A stretch of 12,023 bases of DNA from CAZJQT01 sp964604415 (GCA_964604415.1 CAZRYT010000016.1:1-12023); one strand, 5' to 3'. Numbered from the stretch's first letter, positions 1 to 6,025 are shown. The notes: generated from the sequence alone by a model not told the origin. A program made the numbers and translations.

Positions 1-830
1 ACAGCATTGTTGAGACTAACCGTGCTCAGCAACTTGGGCCAGGTCCAATCAGCTACTACAACTATGCGCTGACACTTATGAACGTACCAATTTACTTGAT
101 AGGTACTTCAATTGCTACGGCGGCTTTCCCGCGCTTAACCGAGCGCTTAGCCCAAAACCGTTCCGATCTATTCCGTAAAGATTTCTTGAGTATTTTGCGC
201 GGTATGATCTGGATCACGATGCCAGTACTAGTGATTAGTTTCTTCTGCCGGGCCTATTTGGCACGTTTGCTGTTTGGTCAGGCCGCGCCACCAGTAGCTT
301 TAATATTTGGCTATTTGACCCTGGCAATTTTCTTCAGAATTGTCTATAGCATTGTGTCGCGTTATTTTTACGCCCAGAAAGACACCAAAACACCTCTGTT
401 TGTTTCTATCTTTGCAATTGGCTTAAACATTTACCTGGCCTTCCATTTGGCTAGGCCAGCCCCGGATGGCTATGGTATAGCTGGGCTGGCCATGGCTCAG
501 TCGCTCGTAGCTGTTAGTGAAGTTCTAATCTTGGTTTCTGTCATGGTTTACCGTGACCATCGTCTACTAAACGCTGCTTTCTGGGGTGGTATAACCCGCA
601 TTTTGTCGGTTACAGGCTTCAGTGTTTTGGCAGCTTTTGTGATGATTTCTGTCTTCCCGCTCCGACTAGCTGATACCGGTATTATCACCTTAGGTGCCAA
701 ACTGGGCAGCATCGCCATTGTTACGCTACTAGTACACGTCGGTGTCTCATCTTTGCTTAGTCTAGAAGAAGCTCGCCCGGTGGTGGCTAAGTTCAAGCAA
801 CTTATTTTCAGACCCGTAAAGATACAATAG
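1..830 (+). CDS. murJ: MurJ/MviN lipid II flippase, C-terminal part (5' end outside window)
   Basis: The frame is open from position 3 to the TAG at 828-830, about 275 codons, with the start upstream of the window. The product is the C-terminal part of a polytopic membrane protein of the MOP superfamily, which flips lipid-linked peptidoglycan precursor across the cytoplasmic membrane. The support is the segment ISYYNYALTLMNVPIYLIGT followed by IATAAFPRLTE, which matches the conserved MurJ helix in which a Y-A-x-x-L-M stretch precedes an I-A-T-A-x-x-P-R-L motif. Five or more further hydrophobic spans follow, including the helix containing FYAQKDTKTPLF, a sequence typical of the MurJ family (YAxxDTxTP). 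A basic tail ends the protein. lepA begins 29 bases later with its own -10 box, so the two need not be co-transcribed. Family assignment is firm; the N-terminal half cannot be judged. Confidence 0.9.
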   Translation, partial: SIVETNRAQQLGPGPISYYNYALTLMNVPIYLIGTSIATAAFPRLTERLAQNRSDLFRKDFLSILRGMIWITMPVLVISFFCRAYLARLLFGQAAPPVALIFGYLTLAIFFRIVYSIVSRYFYAQKDTKTPLFVSIFAIGLNIYLAFHLARPAPDGYGIAGLAMAQSLVAVSEVLILVSVMVYRDHRLLNAAFWGGITRILSVTGFSVLAAFVMISVFPLRLADTGIITLGAKLGSIAIVTLLVHVGVSSLLSLEEARPVVAKFKQLIFRPVKIQ

Positions 831-833
831 GTT

Positions 834-850
834 CACCTCTGGTGTATACT
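834..850 (+). promoter_or_regulatory. lepA promoter -10 box, apparently leaderless
   Basis: TATACT at 845-850 ends nine bases before the lepA ATG at 860, so transcription would begin about one to three bases before the start codon. There is no Shine-Dalgarno sequence in the gap. No good -35 box is visible 16-18 bases upstream (the best is GATACA at 821-826). A small inverted repeat, CACC-TCT-GGTG (834-844), abuts the -10 box and could be an operator or chance. Confidence 0.5.
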
Positions 851-859
851 CTGTAAGAC

Positions 860-2641
860 ATGAACCAAGATCATATTCGTAATTTTTGTATAATCGCTCA
901 TATTGACCATGGCAAGAGCACACTGGCCGATAGGCTATTGGAATTGACGGGCACGGTAGAGAAGCGGCTGATGAAAGAACAACTACTAGACAAGATGGAC
1001 TTAGAGCGCGAGAAAGGTATCACTATCAAACTGGCGCCAGTCCGCATGCAATACAAAAATTATGAACTCAATCTGATAGATACACCTGGACATGTCGATT
1101 TCAGCTACGAAGTTTCACGCAGCTTAGAGGCTTGCGAGGGAGCTATCTTGGTGGTCGATGCCAGCCAGGGCATTCAAGCCCAAACCTTAGCCAATGTCTA
1201 CCTAGCACTTGCTGCCGATCTAAAGATTATCCCGGTGTTGAACAAAATAGACCTTCCGGCAGCTGATGTCGAAAAAGTCAGCCGCGAGATTATTAGTTTG
1301 TTGGGTTGTAAGCAAGAAGACATCTTACAAATTTCTGCCAAAACCGGCCAAGGCGTTGAAGAAATTCTAGAGCGAGTGGTAAAAGACGTGCCAGCGCCAC
1401 CCGGTAATCTGGATAAACCAACCAGGGCTCTCATATTTGATTCATATTTTGATGATTACCGCGGTGTTATTTTGTACGTGCGGGTGGTTGACGGTCAGAT
1501 TGCCAAAAACGCCCAGATCAAAATGATGGCCACCAGTGCAGAAGGTATTGCGCTGGAACTTGGTGCACTCAAACCGGACATGAAACCATCCAAAGACTTA
1601 CGGGCTGGCGAAATTGGCTACATTGTTACTAATTTGCGTAGTACCCGCGAGGCTAAAGTCGGTGATACAGTCACCTTAGTTATCTCTCCAGCCTCCCAGT
1701 CTTTACCAGGCTACAAAGACGTCAAACCATTTGTTTATGCCGGCTTCTTTCCGGAAAGTAATCAGCATTACCAGGAGCTCAAAGACGCTATAGAAAAATT
1801 ATCATTGAGCGATTCGGCTCTGCAGTACTCTCCAGAAAATTCACCCGTGCTGGGTTTTGGCGTGCGCGTTGGCTTTTTGGGACTGCTACATATGGATATT
1901 GTGCGCGAGAGGTTAGAGCGTGAATATGACCTTGATCTTATAGTCACCAACCCTTCAACTGATTACCAGCTGACTTTAGTAAATGACGAAAAACTAGACA
2001 TTAAATCGGCTACGGAGTTGCCAGATGTAACTAAAATCAAAGAAATTTATGAGCCGTGGATCAAAGGCGAAATAGTCGTTCCCAAAGATTACGTTGGAGC
2101 AGTTATTCAACTGATTGCCAGCAAACGTGGCTTGCAAAAACACTTAAGCTACGTTGACGCTCAGTTGGCACTGGTAGATTTCGAGGCACCGCTGGCAAAT
2201 CTATTAACCGACTTTTACGACCAACTCAAAAGTGTTACCAGTGGTTACGGCAGCTTTAATTACGAATTAACCGATTATCGTTCAGAAGATTTGGTCAAAG
2301 TAGATTTTTTTATTGCGGGCGATAAAGTAGACGCCTTAAGTATAATGGTCCACCGTTCTGAAGCTGACAAGCTAGGCCGCGAAACCGTTACAAAGCTGAA
2401 AGACATTATTCCAAGACAAAACTTCCAGGTAGCATTGCAGGCAGCCATTGGCGGCAAGTTCATTGCCCGTGAGGACATCAGTGCCTACCGTAAGGACGTA
2501 ACAACTGGTTTGTATGGCGGTGACGTATCTAGGAAGAAAAAAGTCTTAGCCAAACAAGCTAAAGGCAAGAAACGTCTGAAACGTTTTGGTAAAGTCGACA
2601 TCCCAGCCGAGGCCTTCACAGTGATGCTCAAACGCGACTAA
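860..2641 (+). CDS. lepA: Elongation factor 4 (LepA) ribosomal GTPase
   Basis: The protein has 593 residues, close to the usual 600. LepA is a cytosolic translational GTPase that acts on stalled or misassembled ribosomes. The GTPase motifs are all visible: P-loop AHIDHGKST at residues 13-21, the switch I region DLEREKGITIK around 47-57, DTPGH at 74-78, NKID at 128-131 and SAK at 159-161. EF-G-like domains II, III and V follow. The LepA-specific C-terminal domain includes LYGGDVSRKKKVLAKQAKGK and the basic end KRLKRFGKVDIPAEAF, which distinguishes it from EF-G, TypA and PrfC. The ATG at 860 is chosen because the family begins with a short MxxxxIRNFCIIAHIDHGK leader exactly as here. No ribosome binding site is seen, and a -10 box sits only nine bases upstream, which suggests a leaderless message. 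Confidence 0.97.
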   Translation: MNQDHIRNFCIIAHIDHGKSTLADRLLELTGTVEKRLMKEQLLDKMDLEREKGITIKLAPVRMQYKNYELNLIDTPGHVDFSYEVSRSLEACEGAILVVDASQGIQAQTLANVYLALAADLKIIPVLNKIDLPAADVEKVSREIISLLGCKQEDILQISAKTGQGVEEILERVVKDVPAPPGNLDKPTRALIFDSYFDDYRGVILYVRVVDGQIAKNAQIKMMATSAEGIALELGALKPDMKPSKDLRAGEIGYIVTNLRSTREAKVGDTVTLVISPASQSLPGYKDVKPFVYAGFFPESNQHYQELKDAIEKLSLSDSALQYSPENSPVLGFGVRVGFLGLLHMDIVRERLEREYDLDLIVTNPSTDYQLTLVNDEKLDIKSATELPDVTKIKEIYEPWIKGEIVVPKDYVGAVIQLIASKRGLQKHLSYVDAQLALVDFEAPLANLLTDFYDQLKSVTSGYGSFNYELTDYRSEDLVKVDFFIAGDKVDALSIMVHRSEADKLGRETVTKLKDIIPRQNFQVALQAAIGGKFIAREDISAYRKDVTTGLYGGDVSRKKKVLAKQAKGKKRLKRFGKVDIPAEAFTVMLKRD

Positions 2642-2688
2642 TAAAAAGGATCCCCCGCAAACCAGCAATAGCTGATCCGTGAGGGATC
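2642..2688 (-). terminator. Intrinsic terminator of the DUF1761 gene (minus strand)
   Basis: Read on the minus strand, positions 2688-2649 fold into one long hairpin: an 8-bp stem (GATCCCTC with GGGGGATC), a single A/C mismatch, a 9-bp stem (CGGATCAGC with GCTGGTTTG, three G-U pairs) and a TATT loop. CTTTTTAT follows directly. Several pairs are G-U only in the minus transcript and become A-C mismatches in the plus transcript. The element is therefore directional and should end the minus-strand gene whose stop lies about 65 bases upstream of it, at 2754. Confidence 0.8.
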
Positions 2689-2753
2689 ATGGGGTGTTTG
2701 TTTTACTCTATGGTACTCCTAGTCAATTGGATTCACCAAGACCGTTAGCGGAA

Positions 2754-3179
2754 TTATTTCCAGACGGAAAGGACTACACCAGCTGCCAACAAAACTACCA
2801 ACTGATAACCACTATCAATCGCTAGCAATTTTTTACGTCGTTGAGCGAACATGTATGACCCAGCCATAACAGGGAAGACAAACCCTAACCAGGCCCAAGC
2901 ACCAGTTAGCAAGCCGACCGATACGTCTGAATAGGTTGGATAGTAATAGGCCGTGTAGCTAATGAAATGTTTTAGTACAAATATCTCCACAAAGGCTAAC
3001 AGCAGCATGGCTACCATTGGGCTGACCCGACTAGCGTTCTTCATATCACTATCCGACAAACCGACTAATTTCTGCCAAGTTTTACCCAGCACTGGCTTAG
3101 CGTACCAAACAAACCCTACGACCATATTAATAGCGACTGCTACCAGTAAGGCAGCAACATTAATGTGTACACTTGGCAT
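2754..3179 (-). CDS. DUF1761-family small integral membrane protein
   Basis: A 141-residue protein with four predicted membrane spans (about residues 6-26, 54-75, 87-108 and 120-140) and a basic loop QRRKK before the last span. The N-terminal pattern HINVAALLVAVAINMVVGFVWY followed by KPVLGKTWQKLVGLS matches the DUF1761 family as I remember it (first helix, then W-Y-x-x-P-x-x-G-x-x-W). The biochemical function of that family is unknown. It is a single-gene unit with its own promoter, a GGAGGG ribosome binding site on the minus strand at 3185-3190 (five bases from the ATG) and a strong intrinsic terminator, so it is not part of the lepA or gmk units. The start is well supported by the binding site and by the family alignment. 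Confidence 0.8.
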   Translation of the reverse strand: MPSVHINVAALLVAVAINMVVGFVWYAKPVLGKTWQKLVGLSDSDMKNASRVSPMVAMLLLAFVEIFVLKHFISYTAYYYPTYSDVSVGLLTGAWAWLGFVFPVMAGSYMFAQRRKKLLAIDSGYQLVVLLAAGVVLSVWK

Positions 3180-3206
3180 AAACGCCCTCCTTATTTATAG
3201 TTCTTA

Positions 3207-3234
3207 TCTATACTCCGTTTAAGCGGAATTTCAA
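3207..3234 (-). promoter_or_regulatory. Promoter of the DUF1761 gene with palindrome in the spacer
   Basis: On the minus strand, -35 TTGAAA (3234-3229) and -10 TATAGA (3212-3207) are separated by 16 bases. Transcription should start near 3200, giving a leader of about 20 bases with a GGAGGG ribosome binding site. The spacer holds a 14-bp imperfect palindrome at 3214-3227 (TCCG-TTTAAG-CGGA, 12 of 14 positions symmetric), a plausible operator. Confidence 0.6.
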
Positions 3235-3254
3235 GTCGTTTTACGGATATGCGG

Positions 3255-3260
3255 TAGAAT
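3255..3260 (+). promoter_or_regulatory. gmk promoter -10 box, apparently leaderless
   Basis: TAGAAT at 3255-3260 ends six bases before the gmk ATG at 3267, so the message would start at or next to the start codon. No Shine-Dalgarno sequence is present. The expected -35 region (about 3231-3238) is weak and overlaps the -35 box of the divergent DUF1761 promoter. Confidence 0.5.
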
Positions 3261-3266
3261 TAATAG

Positions 3267-3824
3267 ATGACAAAGGGCAAACTCGCAGTTATTTCGGGAC
3301 CATCGGCTGGAGTCGGTAAGGATACCGTCTTGAAAATGTTTTTAGCTGAACATTCTGATTGGCACCTGCCACCATCCGTTACCACCAGAAGTCCAAGACA
3401 TAACGAAGTTCATGGCCACGACATGATATTTGTTGATAAACCAACATTTGAAGCTTGGCAGAAGCAGGACAAGTTCCTAGAAACTGATCACCATGCCAAG
3501 GCTTGGTACGGTACATTGCGTGAGCCTGTGAATCAACTGCTTAGCAAGGGTAAAAACATAATTCTTCGGATTGATGTAAATGGCGCTCTGGTCATTAAGA
3601 AAATTATGCCGAAGGCCATCTTGGTATTCATCACAGCCGAAGACTGGCAAACACTTGAAAAACGCATAAGGAACAGAGCCACCGAAGACGAAGAAGCCAT
3701 AATTCATCGCTTAAAACTTGCCAGACATGAGCTTAAATTCAAAGACAAGTACGATTATGTGATCACCAATCCATCAGGCTATCCCGAAAAAGCGGTTAAA
3801 GAGCTAGAAACCATCTTGATTTAA
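3267..3824 (+). CDS. gmk: Guanylate kinase-like P-loop kinase
   Basis: A 185-residue cytosolic enzyme, slightly short for the family (about 200). Guanylate kinase converts GMP and ATP to GDP and ADP. The nucleotide-binding loop is at residues 11-20 (GPSAGVGKDT). GMP-binding residues are recognisable in SVTTRSPRHNEVHGHD (37-52) and in the AWYGT segment (79-83), and the family motifs IDVNGA (102-107) and YDYVITN (162-168) are present. The P-loop is unusual. The family has GPSGxGK(S/G)T, but here an extra residue lies between the first Gly and GK, and Asp follows the Lys. The translation around it is unambiguous, so this looks like a lineage variant rather than a frameshift. The start follows a -10 box by six bases with no ribosome binding site. 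CIRCE begins four bases after its stop, so gmk is not in the heat-shock operon. Confidence 0.85.
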   Translation: MTKGKLAVISGPSAGVGKDTVLKMFLAEHSDWHLPPSVTTRSPRHNEVHGHDMIFVDKPTFEAWQKQDKFLETDHHAKAWYGTLREPVNQLLSKGKNIILRIDVNGALVIKKIMPKAILVFITAEDWQTLEKRIRNRATEDEEAIIHRLKLARHELKFKDKYDYVITNPSGYPEKAVKELETILI

Positions 3825-3827
3825 TGA

Positions 3828-3854
3828 TTGGCACTCTTGACATACGAGTGCTAA
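3828..3854 (+). promoter_or_regulatory. CIRCE operator 1 (HrcA binding site)
   Basis: TTGGCACTC, nine bases, GAGTGCTAA. Against the CIRCE consensus TTAGCACTC-N9-GAGTGCTAA this is 17 of 18 matches with the exact spacing. The nine-base spacer contains TTGACA (3837-3842), the -35 box of the heat-shock promoter, so bound HrcA would cover the polymerase contact. Confidence 0.95.
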
Positions 3855-3866
3855 CAACGGTAAACT
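3837..3866 (+). promoter_or_regulatory. Heat-shock operon promoter inside the CIRCE pair
   Basis: A perfect -35 TTGACA (3837-3842) is followed after 18 bases by a weak -10 TAAACT (3861-3866, four of six). Transcription should start near 3873, within the second CIRCE. The -35 is reliable; the exact -10 is less sure. Confidence 0.6.
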
Positions 3867-3891
3867 AGCACTAAGCACATAAGAGTGCGAA
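3865..3891 (+). promoter_or_regulatory. CIRCE operator 2, degenerate (HrcA binding site)
   Basis: CTAGCACTA, nine bases, GAGTGCGAA. It matches 15 of 18 consensus positions with the same N9 spacing and begins 37 bases after the first CIRCE. It overlaps the predicted -10 box and start site, a classic repression position. It is likely a weaker second site. Confidence 0.8.
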
Positions 3892-3994
3892 TTGATTTTT
3901 AAAGGGAAAAGAGTAGCCCGAGAGAAATGTATTCCATTTCCCCGGCGCGATGAGAAAAACCGCAGGTTTGTCTCATAAGGCGGAGCCGTAGTTG
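3892..3994 (+). promoter_or_regulatory. Structured 5' leader of hrcA (two hairpins, 13-codon upstream frame, RBS)
   Basis: Hairpin A spans 3918-3945: CCG/CGG, an internal loop, then GAAATG/CATTTC around a TATTC loop. GGGAAA at 3904-3909 could pair with TTTCCC at 3937-3942 instead. Hairpin B spans 3950-3976: 12 pairs with one A-G mismatch around a GCA loop. It ends one base before the ribosome binding site AAGGCGGAG (3977-3985), nine bases from the hrcA ATG. A 13-codon frame runs from ATG 3950 to TAG 3989-3991, just before hrcA, but has no evident binding site of its own. Function is unknown. Confidence 0.5.
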
Positions 3995-4699
3995 ATGACA
4001 GATAGACAGAAGCAAATCCTAGCTGCAATTGTGGAACAATACGCCGAGGTGGCCAGCCCGGTTGGCTCCTCTTTGCTTGCCAAAGTTTTTGGTGTGTCTA
4101 GTGCCACAATCCGAGCCGAAATGGCAGAACTTGAGCGCTTTGGCCTGATTGGTCAGCCGCATACAAGTGCTGGCAGGGTTCCCACCGATAAAGGTTACCG
4201 TTATTACGTAAACAGTCTGGCCGAAGGCCAAATTACCACCGGTGAACACCGCGCCGAGCGCGCACTGACTGCCCGAGTTCAGGGTGGCGGTATGCCCGAT
4301 AGAACTATTCGCAACGCTGTTGACACACTGGTGGAACTAACACACAACTTGGGTCTCGCCACCATTGGTGATCAGCTGTACATGAGTGGATTGTCTAACT
4401 TGTTTGGCCAACCTGAATTTGTTCGTGGTGCCCATGTCCAGCAAATTGCTGGACTACTAGACAATTTGGAACCTTGGCTCAAGGAGGCAGCGCCTAACGA
4501 GCCGCTAAGCGTTTACATCGGCGCCGAGAACCCAATTGGCCGCAGCGCCGGCGCGAGCCTGATCATTAGCCGTTTCCGTAGTCCGTTTTCTGACCGTAGC
4601 TATATTGGCGTACTAGGCCCAACCCGCCAGCAATACCGTGATGTTATGAACCTAGTCAGTCATACCGGCAAAGCTCTGGAAGAGGTATTGTATGAATAA
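3995..4699 (+). CDS. hrcA: Heat-inducible transcription repressor HrcA, short form
   Basis: HrcA is the cytosolic repressor that binds CIRCE and is lost from DNA when chaperones are titrated by misfolded protein. The winged-helix DNA-binding domain occupies residues 1-73 and contains ASPVGSSLLAK, the recognition helix VSSATIRAEMAELE and SAGRVPTDKGYRYYV. The C-terminal GAF-like core is recognisable from LYMSGLSNLFGQPEF (128-142), the VYIGAENP strand (173-180) and IGVLGPTRQQY (204-214). At 234 residues it is about 100 shorter than the usual 340; the section between the two landmarks is compressed, which probably means the inserted dimerisation segment and part of the linker are missing. The ATG at 3995 is chosen over the TTG at 3992 because AAGGCGGAG lies nine bases before it. 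Its end overlaps orf83 by eight bases. Two CIRCE sites upstream make it autoregulated. Confidence 0.93.
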   Translation: MTDRQKQILAAIVEQYAEVASPVGSSLLAKVFGVSSATIRAEMAELERFGLIGQPHTSAGRVPTDKGYRYYVNSLAEGQITTGEHRAERALTARVQGGGMPDRTIRNAVDTLVELTHNLGLATIGDQLYMSGLSNLFGQPEFVRGAHVQQIAGLLDNLEPWLKEAAPNEPLSVYIGAENPIGRSAGASLIISRFRSPFSDRSYIGVLGPTRQQYRDVMNLVSHTGKALEEVLYE

Positions 4700-4943
4700 A
4701 TCGATTGAGTATATGGACGAACCAGCTGCTCCGTATTTTGTGATAGCCTCAAGTGATAATTTTGATAAGACAGGCTCGTGGGAAGTTCCAAAAGACGTCC
4801 AAGAAGATCTGGGCAGACATTTTAATTTAACCCAGAGCGAAGTAGCAGCCCATGCGTATTTATCGAGCCACCGCGCCGAGGAATTTGCGCTCGAAGCTGA
4901 ACTGGCGGCCTATGCTATAGATTCGGAGTTATCAAATGGCTAA
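4692..4943 (+). CDS. Orf83, uncharacterised small acidic protein between hrcA and grpE
   Basis: I do not recognise this 83-residue protein. It has no signal peptide or membrane span. Residues 1-30 are mixed and include the YFVIASSDNF stretch. From about residue 33 it is probably helical and rich in Glu and Ala (VPKDVQEDLGRHFNLTQSEV, then AEEFALEAELAAYAIDSEL), giving an acidic C-terminal half. The ATG overlaps the last eight bases of hrcA and has AGAGG (4681-4685) six bases upstream. Its own end overlaps grpE by eight bases and carries the grpE ribosome binding site GGAG (4925-4928). Tight coupling on both sides and an intact frame make it a real gene under HrcA control. A role as a cofactor or regulator of the chaperones is only an inference from position. 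Confidence 0.75.
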   Translation: MNKSIEYMDEPAAPYFVIASSDNFDKTGSWEVPKDVQEDLGRHFNLTQSEVAAHAYLSSHRAEEFALEAELAAYAIDSELSNG

Positions 4944-5388
4944 AGCCAAGAAACCGACTATTGCCGAACTGACAGCTGCTCTTCAGCAAGAGCGAGCTGA
5001 TGCTGAAAATTTACGTCGTCGACACGAGGAACAAATTGGTGGGCTGAAGACTATGGTTAAGGCCAACTTGGTTCGAGATCTACTACCAGTGATTGACAAT
5101 TTTGAGCGTTCCCTCAAACACATACCCAAAGATTTAACTAACAACGATTACATCAAGGGCATAAACTCAATCGTTAAACAGTTTGAGAAAACATTGGAAC
5201 AAATGGGTGTGGAACGCATAAAAACGGTGGGTGAAGTTTTTGATCCACGACTGCATGAGGCGGTCAGTATGGATGAGGGTGACGGTGATGTTGAAGTAGT
5301 GTCTGAAGAGCTAACTCCGGGTTACAAAATTGGTGATGATATCATCCGCCACGCTATGGTCAAAGTAAAAATGGAGCAAGCCAAATGA
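4936..5388 (+). CDS. grpE: GrpE nucleotide exchange factor
   Basis: A 150-residue GrpE that releases ADP from DnaK to reset its substrate cycle; GrpE acts as a cytosolic dimer. Residues 8-40 form the long dimerising helix (IAELTAALQQERADAENLRR). A four-helix-bundle region follows with LVRDLLPVIDNFERSLKH around 56-73. The C-terminal beta-wing carries the family signature GEVFDPRLHEAVSMDEGDGD and GYKIGDDIIRHAMVKV. It is shorter than E. coli GrpE (197) because the unstructured N-terminal tail is nearly absent, as is common in small genomes. The ATG at 4936 has GGAG seven bases upstream inside orf83. The stop shares ATGA with orf126. Confidence 0.96.
   Translation: MAKAKKPTIAELTAALQQERADAENLRRRHEEQIGGLKTMVKANLVRDLLPVIDNFERSLKHIPKDLTNNDYIKGINSIVKQFEKTLEQMGVERIKTVGEVFDPRLHEAVSMDEGDGDVEVVSEELTPGYKIGDDIIRHAMVKVKMEQAK
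5373..5388 (+). repeat. Junction repeat copy 1 (grpE/orf126)
   Basis: GGAGCAAGCCAAATGA contains the ribosome binding site GGAG and the overlapping start and stop ATGA. It recurs almost unchanged at 5750-5765 and 6010-6025. It encodes the C-terminal residues EQAK of GrpE. Confidence 0.85.
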
Positions 5389-5765
5389 GTGGTGTTCAAT
5401 TAACAGAAATGTCTTACAATTGCCCGCTTTACTCGGCTTTGAATTCATTGCCAGTTACTCCCGAGAGAAGCAATTTGGCTAATAAAGCTCTAGAAATATT
5501 GAGTGACATCGCATTTGAAGAGCTAGGTGATACAACTCTGACAACACACGTATTAGCCAGACAAAGTATCAATATGACGGGTATGACTAATTTCCCTGAA
5601 AATGATGCGAATAGTATTGCCAACGGGGCTAATCGTTGCGCAGAAGCTCAAGCTCTAGGTATATGTGCTGTCACCCGTTGCAATGGGCGCAAAGATATTG
5701 CTCGGAGAATGGAAGAGCTAGGCATTTCAAGGTATAAAAACGAATCAACGGAGCAAGTAAAATGA
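5385..5765 (+). CDS. Orf126, uncharacterised small protein after grpE
   Basis: I do not recognise this 126-residue soluble protein. It has no signal peptide or membrane span. A helix is likely at residues 28-48 (LANKALEILSDIAFEELG). A central Asn/Ala-rich stretch (NDANSIANGANRCAEAQALG) leads into ICAVTRCNGRKDIARRMEELGI (93-114), which looks like a basic helix after a short strand. Four cysteines (13, 85, 94, 99) are present, with a C-x4-C pair at 94-99. This does not form a recognisable zinc knuckle. Translation starts at the ATGA overlap with grpE, with GGAG eight bases upstream in the shared junction sequence. It ends in the same kind of junction before orf87. The intact coupled frame supports a real gene; function is unknown. 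Confidence 0.75.
   Translation: MSGVQLTEMSYNCPLYSALNSLPVTPERSNLANKALEILSDIAFEELGDTTLTTHVLARQSINMTGMTNFPENDANSIANGANRCAEAQALGICAVTRCNGRKDIARRMEELGISRYKNESTEQVK
5750..5765 (+). repeat. Junction repeat copy 2 (orf126/orf87)
   Basis: GGAGCAAGTAAAATGA, the same binding-site/stop/start cassette as at 5373 and 6010. It encodes EQVK at the end of orf126. Confidence 0.85.
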
Positions 5766-6025
5766 CTATGATGAGCGCTACAGAGATGATAATGATGGAA
5801 CGTATGGACGCTGAACACGCAGAACGTGTAGTAGGTACTCTGCAAGTAGCGGTAAGTGGTGTATCGGAGTTTTTGAGGAATTTTCCAGAAATCAAAGAAC
5901 TATATGATAAACAAGCTCTTGAGGTTGAAATTGCTCATATTCTGATATCCCCAATTACAAATGCCTATTCGATTGGTTTCCAGGCCAGAGAAGATGCTGA
6001 AGAGACTGAGGAGCAAGCAAAATGA
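5762..6025 (+). CDS. Orf87, uncharacterised small Met-rich-start acidic protein
   Basis: I do not recognise this 87-residue protein. The first 15 residues contain seven methionines, so internal starts are possible. The first ATG is preferred because it forms the ATGA overlap with orf126 and has GGAG eight bases upstream. Residues 13-65 look mostly helical (ERMDAEHAERVVGTLQVAV, then FLRNFPEIKELYDKQALEVE), followed by ISPITNAYSIGFQARED and a strongly acidic end (EDAEETEEQAK). There is no signal peptide or membrane span. It lies in the HrcA-controlled operon and ends in the third copy of the shared junction sequence. Function is unknown; a DnaK-system accessory role is a guess from context. Confidence 0.72.
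   Translation: MTMMSATEMIMMERMDAEHAERVVGTLQVAVSGVSEFLRNFPEIKELYDKQALEVEIAHILISPITNAYSIGFQAREDAEETEEQAK
6010..6025 (+). repeat. Junction repeat copy 3 (orf87/orf80)
   Basis: GGAGCAAGCAAAATGA, 15 of 16 bases identical to copy 1 and to copy 2. It encodes EQAK at the end of orf87 and starts orf80. Confidence 0.85.

Noticed and set aside
2649..2688. Terminator for lepA on the plus strand
   Set aside because: Several pairs become A-C mismatches and the nearest U-rich run is eight or more bases past the stem; it fits the minus strand far better.
3892..3994. T-box riboswitch in the hrcA leader (GAGTAG-like start, AACCGC stretch)
   Set aside because: There is no UGGNACCGCG box, no full stem I and no downstream antiterminator/terminator pair. 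The gene is not an aminoacyl-tRNA or amino acid gene.
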